A stretch of DNA of 64,000 nucleotides, from assembly GCA_004292755.1 (NCBI GenBank), contig RDXE01000038.1:1-64000 (forward strand), read 5' to 3'. Position 1 is the stretch's first letter, and the number at the start of each line of letters is the position of its first letter. The stretch is from Alphaproteobacteria bacterium. GTDB lineage: Bacteria; Pseudomonadota; Alphaproteobacteria; Elsterales; Elsteraceae. The position numbers were made by a program, and so were the translations under genes. Of the stretch, positions 57,709 through 64,000 are shown in pieces. A model generated the notes under the pieces. That model saw only the letters and a list, made by a program, of their open reading frames with translations, did no database searches and was not told the origin of the DNA.

Positions 57709-58896
57709 ATGCACCGGACCACCGATCCACGCCCGGCACTCGGCTTGCGCCCAGTCATCAATGTGGCCGGAACGATGACCTATCTCGGCGCCTCCAGCGT
57801 GCGCGCCGAAGCGATTGCCGCCATGGCGGCGATCCTGCCGGAGTTTGTGGAGATGGGGGCGCTGCAGCGGTACGCCAGCCGCGCGCTCGCCGCGGCGACG
57901 GGGGCCGAGGCCGGGTTTGTCACCGCCTCGGCTGCGGCGGGCGTCTCACTCACCCTTGCCGGTGCGATGACCGGCGCCGACCCCGCCCGAATCGAACGCC
58001 TGCCCGACACCGAGGGGATGACCCGGCGCGTGCTGATCCAGGCGGGCCATCACGTCCACTACGGCGCCCCCGTCACCCAGGCGATCCGCCTGACGGGAGC
58101 CGAGCCCGTGCTGCTGGGCACCGCCACACGGGTGGAGCCCTATCACCTGCTCAGCGCGCTGGAGGCACCCACGGCCGCGGTGCTGTTCGTCGTCTCCCAC
58201 CACACAGTTGATCACGGTCAATTGTCGCTGGAGGAGGTGGTGGCGCAGTGCCGCCCCCGTGCCGTGCCGGTGATCGTCGATGCTGCCTCGGAGTATGACT
58301 TGACTGGGTTCCTGGCCCGCGGCGCCGACGCTGTGGTCTACAGCGGCCACAAGTTCCTCGGCGGACCGACGGCGGGCATCGTGGTCGGACGCACCGCACT
58401 GGTGCGCGCGGCCTATCTGCAGACCCTGGGCATTGGTCGCGGCATGAAGGTGGGCAAGGAAAGCATTGTTGGCGTGCTGGCCGCTCTGGCCGCCTTCCAA
58501 GCCCGCGATGCCCAAGCGGTCCGCGCGCGAGAAGACGCCGCCATCGCCCTGTGGGCAGAGCGGCTGGCCGATCTGCCGGGTCTCACCACTGCCGTGGTGC
58601 CCGACCCAACCGGCAACCCCCTGGTCCGCCTGGAGGTGCTGATCAACCCGTCCCAGGCTGGCACCACCGCCTGGGACCTTGCCGATTGGCTGGCCGCGGG
58701 CGATCCACCGGTGATCGTGCGCGACCACATGGTGGAGCACGGCCGCTTCCAACTCGACCCCTGTAACCTGCACCCCGGCGAGGCCGAGATCGTGGCGGAC
58801 TGCATCCGCCAGTGCCTCGCCCAAGGCGGACCGCGCCGCACCCTGGCAGACCGCCGCGCCGCGAAGCTGGCGGCCCTGCTGGCTTGGCCGGAGTAG
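57709..58896 (+). CDS. SelA/DgaE-like PLP-dependent enzyme
   Basis: 395 aa fold-type I PLP enzyme of the L-seryl-tRNA(Sec) selenium transferase/D-glucosaminate-6-P ammonia-lyase-like group. INVAGTMTYLGASSV opens the domain; VDAASEYDL supplies the cofactor Asp and YSGHKFLGGPTAGIVVG the Schiff-base lysine. SelA proper is unlikely because there are no selenium genes nearby. AGGAGG lies 9 bp before ATG 57709. Divergent from benE with an 82 bp gap. Confidence 0.8.
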   Translation: MHRTTDPRPALGLRPVINVAGTMTYLGASSVRAEAIAAMAAILPEFVEMGALQRYASRALAAATGAEAGFVTASAAAGVSLTLAGAMTGADPARIERLPDTEGMTRRVLIQAGHHVHYGAPVTQAIRLTGAEPVLLGTATRVEPYHLLSALEAPTAAVLFVVSHHTVDHGQLSLEEVVAQCRPRAVPVIVDAASEYDLTGFLARGADAVVYSGHKFLGGPTAGIVVGRTALVRAAYLQTLGIGRGMKVGKESIVGVLAALAAFQARDAQAVRAREDAAIALWAERLADLPGLTTAVVPDPTGNPLVRLEVLINPSQAGTTAWDLADWLAAGDPPVIVRDHMVEHGRFQLDPCNLHPGEAEIVADCIRQCLAQGGPRRTLADRRAAKLAALLAWPE

Positions 58897-58911
58897 GCTC
58901 AAAAGCAGATG

Positions 58912-59047
58912 CGATAGCCGGAGAAGGCCAGCGTCACGCACAGGGTCCGCACCTGCCGATACGTGCGCTCGTTCGCGGTGAGATACTTCCGGAAGCCGTC
59001 GGCGGCAGCGTCCGGGCCAACCGATGCCGCCCAAAGCCCGCACCACG
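58912..59047 (-). pseudogene. Reverse-strand coding remnant cut by the IS256 fragment
   Basis: A minus-strand frame reads DAAADGFRKYLTANERTY and onward to an aromatic C-terminus (LAFSGYRICF). It looks like the tail of a gene whose upstream part has been lost where the IS256 remnant begins. An alternating pattern ending in Phe would fit an outer-membrane barrel, but the assignment is weak. Confidence 0.3.
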
Positions 59048-59526
59048 CCGCCTTCCCCGACACGCTGGTCCAGACGTGCATTGTTCACCTGCTCCGCCAC
59101 AGCATGGAGTTCGCCGCGTGGAAGGACCGCAAGGCGGTCGCCGCCGCCCTGAAGACGATCTACGATGCGCTGGACGCGACGGCGGCCGAGGCCGCCCTGA
59201 CCGCCTTCGAGACCGGGCCGTGGGGCGCCAAGTACCAGGCGATCGGCAAGGCGTGGCAGGAGGTCATCCCGTTCTTTGCCTTCCCCCGCGAAGTGCGGCG
59301 CATTCTCTACACGACGAACGCGATCGAGGCCCTGAACGCAAAGCTCCGCCGCGCGGTTCGGGTCCGGGGGCATTTTCCGAACGACGAGGCCGCACTGAAG
59401 CTGTTGTTCCTGACCTTGAATCGTGCCGAGAAAGACTGGAAGATGCCGCCACGCGAGTGGAGCGCCGCCCGGGCCCAGATGGCCGTCCTGTTCGGTGATC
59501 GCTTCGCCAAGGCGATGGGCGCCTGA
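59047..59526 (+). pseudogene. IS256-family transposase, C-terminal fragment
   Basis: About 160 residues from FPDTLVQTCIVHLLRHS to the end, with TTNAIEALNAKLRRAVRVRG (the conserved C-terminal part with the catalytic Glu) and FFAFPREVRRILYTTNAIE. The N-terminal DNA-binding region and the two catalytic Asp are absent, so it is inactive. Confidence 0.85.
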
Positions 59527-59569
59527 ACCATGACCTCGCCCCGCCGAGCACGAAATTCCTGACAGTCCC
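59047..59569 (+). mobile_element. Truncated IS256-family element with one terminal repeat
   Basis: Contains the C-terminal part of an IS256 transposase. The right end has CGAAATTCCTGACAGTCCC at 59551-59569, matching the type of terminal repeat seen in IS256 elements. The left half, including the start and left repeat, is missing. Confidence 0.75.
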
Positions 59570-59631
59570 GAGGGCCACCGTCGAAGCGGATTCATGAATG
59601 GCATCAAAGTGATGAGCATCGCTCGACAATG

Positions 59632-59781
59632 GCCTGTAATTGGACGCCGATGCACATCATCGAGCGCCTCGTCGGCCGCCTCAAGCACTTCCGCCGCGTC
59701 GCCACGCGCTACGAGAAGCTCGCAGCCAAGTACCTCGGCATGGTCGAGATCGCCGCCATCCGGCTCATGCTGCGGGTTTGA
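59632..59781 (+). pseudogene. IS5-family transposase tail fragment
   Basis: The frame ending at TGA 59779-59781 reads MHIIERLVGRLKHFRRVATR from ATG 59650, followed by YEKLAAKYLGMVEIAAIRL, the usual C-terminus of IS5-group transposases. Only about 50 residues remain. Confidence 0.75.
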
Positions 59782-59831
59782 GAACAGGAACTAGGCAATG
59801 TACGCCGAACCAAACAAAACCAATCTCCCCG

Positions 59832-60707
59832 TTAGTTTTGCTGACGTGCTACCCATTGTGTGTGTTCGCGTGAAAAGGCTTGCTCAGCCTCATTAACAAA
59901 CGAAGCAAAATCATCGGCGCTCTTGATATCGCCTATTTTGGCCTGAAGGATGCCAATTTCATGTGCCGTAAGCGTGTAGGACGAAGCTAATTCGTTGAAT
60001 TTCTTGATTTGTGTCCAGCCAATAATACTTGCTGCAATAACTATCAAAGGATCGGTCGGCCAATATGACTCCGGATATGAGCTTACGTTCTTCACTGCAA
60101 CGAGGGCGGCAATAATATATACTATCGCACCAGCACCAATCCACAATCTACTAATTCTCTTATTGAATCCTGCTTTCCTAGCATACCATGCCCGTTGCTC
60201 GCGAATTCGATTCACATCATAATATTCTTTTTTTTCGTCGAGTTGCAGCTTTCGCACTGCTTCCATTGTCTCGGTAACTTGCGCATCGTCAGCGGATTCT
60301 GCCGGTAGATGCTCTCCTATATGTTGATTGGCGCGTAGTATTTCTGTTAGATAGTTACGGAACTCTGCACGCCTTTGTATTTCACTGTCAGCGAGCCCAA
60401 ATGGCTCAGCAGACATGCAATAGCGCCAGGAGCTTGTTTTTACTGATTCTGCCAATGCACGGCCCTTATACCATTGTTGCTCAGGTTTACTCTGGCCTCT
60501 CCACAAAAGAAGGGCCAGAAGCGCGATAAAAATAACCAAATAACATACCACTGCCGCTCGCGAGCGTAAAATATCAAGCGACAGAATCGAAACTAATATA
60601 AGTAAAACATACTCTGAACAAATAACAGCAAGATATTTATTCTGTGATTTTTCTGAAAGTCTACTTGCTGCTTTATAGATCGCAGGAAATTCAAACGTTA
60701 GCATCAT
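59832..60707 (-). CDS. SLATT/DUF4231-type four-helix membrane protein (candidate defence effector)
   Basis: 291 aa. Two membrane hairpins: helices at about 24-44 and 51-69, then 186-206 and 219-235. The segment after the first hairpin, WYKGRALAESVKTSSWRY at 79-96, and the RIREQRAWYARKAGFN stretch before the second hairpin match SLATT (SMODS/SLOG-associated two-TM) proteins of DUF4231 type. These are predicted membrane-disrupting effectors that sense a nucleotide signal. It is coupled to the TIR-like gene by a 4 bp overlap (60704-60707). Base composition is clearly more AT-rich than the rest of the window, so the pair was likely acquired. Confidence 0.72.
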   Translation of the reverse strand: MMLTFEFPAIYKAASRLSEKSQNKYLAVICSEYVLLILVSILSLDILRSRAAVVCYLVIFIALLALLLWRGQSKPEQQWYKGRALAESVKTSSWRYCMSAEPFGLADSEIQRRAEFRNYLTEILRANQHIGEHLPAESADDAQVTETMEAVRKLQLDEKKEYYDVNRIREQRAWYARKAGFNKRISRLWIGAGAIVYIIAALVAVKNVSSYPESYWPTDPLIVIAASIIGWTQIKKFNELASSYTLTAHEIGILQAKIGDIKSADDFASFVNEAEQAFSREHTQWVARQQN

Positions 60708-61114
60708 GGAATTAGCTCTCTAATTGCAGCAATTATTGATGATGTCATCTGAGGAACCAGTCTACTGGAGTAATCTTGTACCACCTTCGGAGTCTGTTGC
60801 GCACCTCTACGCCTGATGCCAACGATCGGCTTCCCTAAGGTACGAGCAAACTCCATTTCGAATAAAATCCAATCGCTGTGATTTATGTACATGCCGGACA
60901 TGATTATTACACAATCTACTGGCCGAATCTGTTGGCGAATCTCCTCTTGCAGTTGGCTTTTATTCATACGAGGAAAAGCGCCGTCGTAAGGAACTGAGAA
61001 GTTTGACCACTTGAAGTTAGATGCCTCGTTAAGCATGCTGACAACACGGGTGTATCTCTCGCTATACTCCCATGCGTGGCTGATGAAGAGCCTATAATTG
61101 TGCAGGTAGGGCAT
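60704..61114 (-). CDS. TIR-like protein (ThsB/DUF1863 type)
   Basis: 136 aa. It begins YRLFISHAWEYSERYTRVVSM, then FKWSNFSVPYDGAF, the pattern of the TIR-like MTH538/ThsB family that makes cyclic-ADP-ribose-type signals from NAD in Thoeris defence. VDCVIIMSGMYINHSDWIL and FEMEFARTLGKPIVGI follow; E86 or E88 sits where the catalytic glutamate is expected. GAGGAGGT is 5 bp before ATG 61114, and a promoter with TTGGCA-N17-TATACT lies upstream. It is the first gene of a two-gene operon. Confidence 0.75.
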   Translation of the reverse strand: MPYLHNYRLFISHAWEYSERYTRVVSMLNEASNFKWSNFSVPYDGAFPRMNKSQLQEEIRQQIRPVDCVIIMSGMYINHSDWILFEMEFARTLGKPIVGIRRRGAQQTPKVVQDYSSRLVPQMTSSIIAAIRELIP

Positions 61115-61465
61115 GGAGGACCTCCTCAGGTGATTATTGCAAGATAACTTAGCTGCCGATCTGACGCAGTATAATGCAATGCTTGTGCAATGCCAATTGC
61201 ACAGACCTTATAGCCCTCCAGCAGCTCAACGACACGAGCACTAGCCGAAATTCCCCAAGTGGCGTTCCGTCTGACGTGAGTTTCGCCTGAATCCGACCGC
61301 TGGACAAGCATTTCCCGTCCCGAGCGGCGTCGTCGGGCGCGCAAGGCGCTGGAACAGGGCAGATCGGCCCGCGAAGCCGCCGTGTTGTGCTCCGGTGGTG
61401 GTGTTTTTCAGCGCAGCGGGCAGACCTGTCCTGCCGTTTTCGTTGAGTTTGGACGTGCATCGCAG
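61115..61465. other. Region between the TIR-like operon and the IS1380 element
   Basis: 351 bp. The left part holds the operon promoter and ribosome site. From about 61260 the sequence becomes GC-rich and probably includes an end of the IS1380-type element. No gene is seen. Confidence 0.45.
61168..61196 (-). promoter_or_regulatory. Sigma70-like promoter of the TIR-SLATT operon
   Basis: On the minus strand TTGGCA (61196-61191), 17 bp, TATACT (61173-61168): five of six matches in each box and ideal spacing. It would start transcription near 61161, about 47 nt before the TIR-like ATG. TGCAATGC occurs twice at 61175-61182 and 61186-61193, an 11 bp period inside the promoter, which could be a regulator site. 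Confidence 0.75.
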
Positions 61466-62870
61466 TCATGCGCATGACGGAGGCGCTCGCAATCGGCGGA
61501 TGGCGGCGAGGATGGCGCGGACCATCGGGCCGGTGACGGCCACCTCGGCCAGCTGGAAGGTGATGGCGCGGGCATGGCGCACAACGCGGGCGCCGAGCTT
61601 GATCAGTTTGAGTTGCAGGCTGGTCAGGGACCAGTCCGCCATCGCCTCGGGCAGTTCGATGCAGCGCAGGAAGGTGGCCAGGTTGTAGGCCAGCGCGTGC
61701 AGTTGCAGTCGCACCTCGTTGTCGCGGAACTTCCGGCATGACAGGCGCGTCGAGCGCAAGGCGTACTTGCCCTCCTTGATGTGCTGCTCGGCGGTGCCGC
61801 GCTGGTTGTAGAACCTCACCACCCAGTCTGGATCCATCGGCAGGTTGGTGACGATGAAGCCGACACGCGGGAACAGCTCGCCCGGGTGCCATTCGATCTT
61901 GGCGATCACCCGGCGTTCCTTGTCCCAGGACGCCGCCTGATAGTCGAAGTCCTCGAAGAACCGCTTGACCTTGGTCAGCGAGGGCCGCCCCACAGGGCGC
62001 GTCAGCCGATGCGCGATCTTCTCGCGCAGGACGTTGTTGGCGGGCAGCCGGATGGCGTAGAAATAGCCCGTCTCTTCCAGCCGCTCATAAATCGCCGGGA
62101 TCGCATAGGCGGCGTCGGCGCGGAAAAACCGCAGGATGTCCCGCGTTGCATACCGGGCGATCACCGGATCAAGGACGTCCCGCCAGCCATCTGCGCTGTG
62201 GACGTTGCCATGGCGCAGGGCGCAGCGTTCCAGCATGCCGAACTGGTTGAACAGGAAGTTGGGGTGATAGCAGGTGCAGTCGAAGTGGCCATTCCAGGCC
62301 GCACCTTCCTGATCGCCATGGGTGGGGCTGACCGAGCTGTCCATGTCCAGCACGATGAACTTCAGCCCGTTGCGGTCATGAAACCGGTCGATCCATTGGC
62401 CGTTCAGGTCGGCCAGCGCTGTCCGGTTCTCGGGCTGTGCCAGTGTCTCGGTCTCGAACCGTCCCATCTGCGAGGCCGAAGCCGCTTGCGCATCGACGGC
62501 ACGGTCGCCCACGATTTGCCGCATGACCGAATCAATGGCCAGTCGATCTGCATCGTTGACGTCCTCGTATCCGGCCAGTCCCCGAACACCGATTGCCTGA
62601 ACAACCCGTCAAGCCGATGGACCGTGTTCTTGCCGCGCCGGGTGTCGCGTAGTGCTGTTGCCGCCCGATCGGACAGCCCGAGCGCGTCATCCAACTCGCG
62701 CATCACCAGCAGGCCGCCATCGGAGCTGAGCTGCGTGCCGCGAAATTCCAGCCGTACACGAGGGTCGAACTCGACCCGATCTGCCCGCTGCAAGCCCGCA
62801 CCCTCTGGGTGATCCATGAAACGCGCCCCTCACAGCAGTCAACACCATGATTTTTAACGGAAATAACACG
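61381..62870 (-). mobile_element. IS1380-family insertion sequence, approximate extent
   Basis: The element surrounding the frameshifted transposase. Ends are approximate: weakly matching CGTGTT-starting segments at 61381 and 62870 (inverted) might be its termini, but the similarity is too short to be sure, and no target duplication was recognised. Confidence 0.4.
61466..62817 (-). pseudogene. IS1380-family transposase with frameshift
   Basis: The N-terminal part (62817 to about 62580) has FRGTQLSSDGGLLVMRELDD and the C-terminal part (to 61466) has VLDMDSSVSPTHGDQEG, FFRADAAYAIPAIYE and FYNQRGTAEQHIKEGK, the DDE residues of IS1380. The two halves together give about 450 residues, the family length, but they are in different frames. 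The shift lies near 62570-62590, where LFRQSVFG should run into LAGYEDVND. Likely an inactivating indel; a sequence error is also possible. Confidence 0.85.
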
Positions 62871-63175
62871 TTCACGACAGCGAAATCAGCGAGTTACTTG
62901 GGGAATGTGGGACTACGCAGATATGGCTGAACAGGTCAGTAGTAGGAAAGCAAGAAAGATCGGCAAGTAGTCGATACCAGAAGAGTATCCCTTACCATTC
63001 AAAATCAAGCCCAGTGGCCATGAGACCCCGACCGAATACCATCGACTGCATTTATTCTCGACCGGCAATGTCGACAAAGACTGTAAGGCTTGCAGGTCTG
63101 CAACTGCGCCAAACAAAACACCTCCCCCCAGTTGCCTGAGGGGAGGTGCCATAGCAGCCCGACGGAGCGATGGGA
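62818..63175. other. Non-coding stretch after the transport gene
   Basis: 358 bp between the IS1380 transposase start and the substrate-binding protein stop. It holds the IS end and the terminator at 63111-63148; I see nothing else. Confidence 0.5.
63111..63148 (-). terminator. Intrinsic terminator of the substrate-binding protein gene
   Basis: On the minus strand CACCTCCCC pairs with GGGGAGGTG (9 bp stem, 63119-63127 with 63140-63148, 12 nt loop), followed by TTTTGTTT. It starts 28 bp after the TGA of the transport gene. Confidence 0.88.
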
Positions 63176-64000
63176 TCAGTTCATCCGCACCAAGCGCAGC
63201 GGGAAGTAGTTGTTGGACAGCTGTTTCAAGTCGACAGTGCTGCGGCTGGCCCACAGGATCACCTGCTGGTGCAGCGGCAACACGGCGTGCTGGTCGCGCG
63301 CCATGGACAGCGCTTCCTTCATCATCTGCAGTCGCTTGGCGGCATCGGTCTCGATTGCAATCGCGTCCGTCAAACGGTCCATCGCCGGGTTGGAGTGGCC
63401 CTGGACGTTGAACACGCCCTTGTTCGGCACCGCGCCACGGGTATAGGCGAGGTTGACCAGCGCGTTGTGCGCGTCGATGGAGGCTGGCGACCAGCCCAGC
63501 AGGAAGAAGCTGGTCTCATAGGAGGGCGGATTGACCAGCCGGAAGAAGCGGCTGAACGGCTCCGTCACCACATTCACCTTCACGTTGATGCGAGCCAGCA
63601 TCGCCGCGATGGCGGTGCAGATCGCCTCGTCGTTCACATAGCGGTCGTTGGAGCAGTTGAGGGTGACGTCAAAGCCCTCGGCATAGCCCGCCTCGCGCAT
63701 CAACTCGCGCGCGCGGTCCACGTTGAACGGCAGACGCGTGTTGATCGAGGGATCGAAGCCCGCAATGCCGGGGCCAACCAACAGCCCCGTCGGGTTGGAG
63801 TAGCCGCGCATCACGCGCGTCTTGATGGCTTCGATGTCAATCGCGTGGTGGAAGGCCTGACGGACCCGGATGTCCTTGAACGGGTTGCGGCCCTTCAAGC
63901 TGGAGCCCAACAGCTCGTCGCGAATCTGATCGAGGCCCAGATACATCGTCCGGGTCTCGGGCGTCTGCCACACCTTGAACTGCGGGTTGCGCTCAAACGC
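63176..64000 (-). CDS. ABC transporter substrate-binding protein, family 5 (partial)
   Basis: C-terminal 274 residues or so of a DppA/OppA-type periplasmic peptide-binding protein; the gene runs off the right edge. NPFKDIRVRQAFHHAIDIEA is the family signature, followed by GFDVTLNCSNDRYVNDE and a C-terminal HAVLPLHQQVILWAS. The substrate (di/oligopeptide or similar) is unknown. An intrinsic terminator follows the stop, so it ends its transcript. Confidence 0.92.
   Translation of the reverse strand, partial: AFERNPQFKVWQTPETRTMYLGLDQIRDELLGSSLKGRNPFKDIRVRQAFHHAIDIEAIKTRVMRGYSNPTGLLVGPGIAGFDPSINTRLPFNVDRARELMREAGYAEGFDVTLNCSNDRYVNDEAICTAIAAMLARINVKVNVVTEPFSRFFRLVNPPSYETSFFLLGWSPASIDAHNALVNLAYTRGAVPNKGVFNVQGHSNPAMDRLTDAIAIETDAAKRLQMMKEALSMARDQHAVLPLHQQVILWASRSTVDLKQLSNNYFPLRLVRMN

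Noticed and set aside
56664-58211. Plus-strand frame of about 515 codons opposite benE
   Set aside because: Rich in Arg/Gln/His with no domains; BenE on the other strand has clear transporter motifs.
61115-61127. GGAGG-A-CCTCC inverted repeat at the TIR-like gene ribosome site as a regulatory hairpin
   Set aside because: A one-base loop cannot fold into a hairpin; the symmetry is probably incidental to the strong ribosome-binding sequence.
61381-62870. CGTGTT segments as terminal inverted repeats of the IS1380 element
   Set aside because: Only six bases match exactly before the similarity breaks down; it could be chance, so the ends are given as approximate only.

Overview
The window is GC-rich, densely packed bacterial DNA with many 4-8 bp gene overlaps. 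The gene families (PrtD-type secretion, GumC-type chain-length proteins, HutC-controlled hutH, UreEFG, 2-aminobenzoate-CoA-type catabolism) suggest a free-living, metabolically versatile alphaproteobacterium, perhaps of the Rhodospirillales. That placement is inference; there is no rRNA or other phylogenetic marker except secA. I saw no tRNA, rRNA or CRISPR.

Layout. 0.1-4.7 kb: type I secretion ABC exporter and HlyD adaptor, then a glycosyltransferase. 4.7-6.6 kb (minus): ROK sugar kinase and a secreted beta-propeller protein. 6.75-9.5 kb: secA. 9.5-11.7 kb: two lipoproteins (one with twin Tudor-like repeats), a GNAT acetyltransferase and a RidA protein. 11.8-18.2 kb: a six-gene overlapping operon (SDR, MarR, enoyl-CoA hydratase, acyl-CoA dehydrogenase, an OYE/Fe-S/FnIII fusion, benzoate-CoA-ligase-family enzyme) that looks like CoA-dependent aromatic acid catabolism, most like the 2-aminobenzoyl-CoA route. 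18.3-22.5 kb: a response-regulator/PP2C phosphatase plus anti-sigma-type kinase pair, a DUF882 peptidase, an unknown protein and a formylglycine-generating-enzyme-fold protein. 22.5-28.2 kb: hutH/hutC, ureEFG without urease structural genes, and a phosphatidylserine-decarboxylase-family protein that most resembles the PsiD type of amino-acid decarboxylase.

28.5-54.3 kb is a large exopolysaccharide locus of Wzx/Wzy type. It has two GumC/Wzz proteins (one with an extra membrane helix and a periplasmic SPOR domain), a degenerate CpsD-like ATPase, a Wza exporter, a Wzy/VpsF-like polymerase, a Wzx flippase, three GT4 glycosyltransferases, a nucleotide-sugar 6-dehydrogenase, a deacetylase, an acyltransferase, two AsnB amidotransferases, a heparinase-type lyase and four methyltransferases. 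No priming glycosyltransferase is present. 54.5-58.9 kb: a repeat-bearing small ORF, arfB, an arylformamidase-like hydrolase, a BenE benzoate transporter and a SelA-like PLP enzyme.

58.9-62.9 kb is a small accessory island of insertion-sequence debris (truncated IS256, IS5 tail, frameshifted IS1380) around an AT-rich two-gene operon. The operon encodes a TIR-like protein (Thoeris ThsB/DUF1863 type) coupled by a 4 bp overlap to a four-helix SLATT/DUF4231 membrane protein, with its own consensus-like promoter. This is the best candidate in the window for an undescribed, Thoeris-like defence system. The window ends inside an ABC peptide-transporter substrate-binding protein gene.
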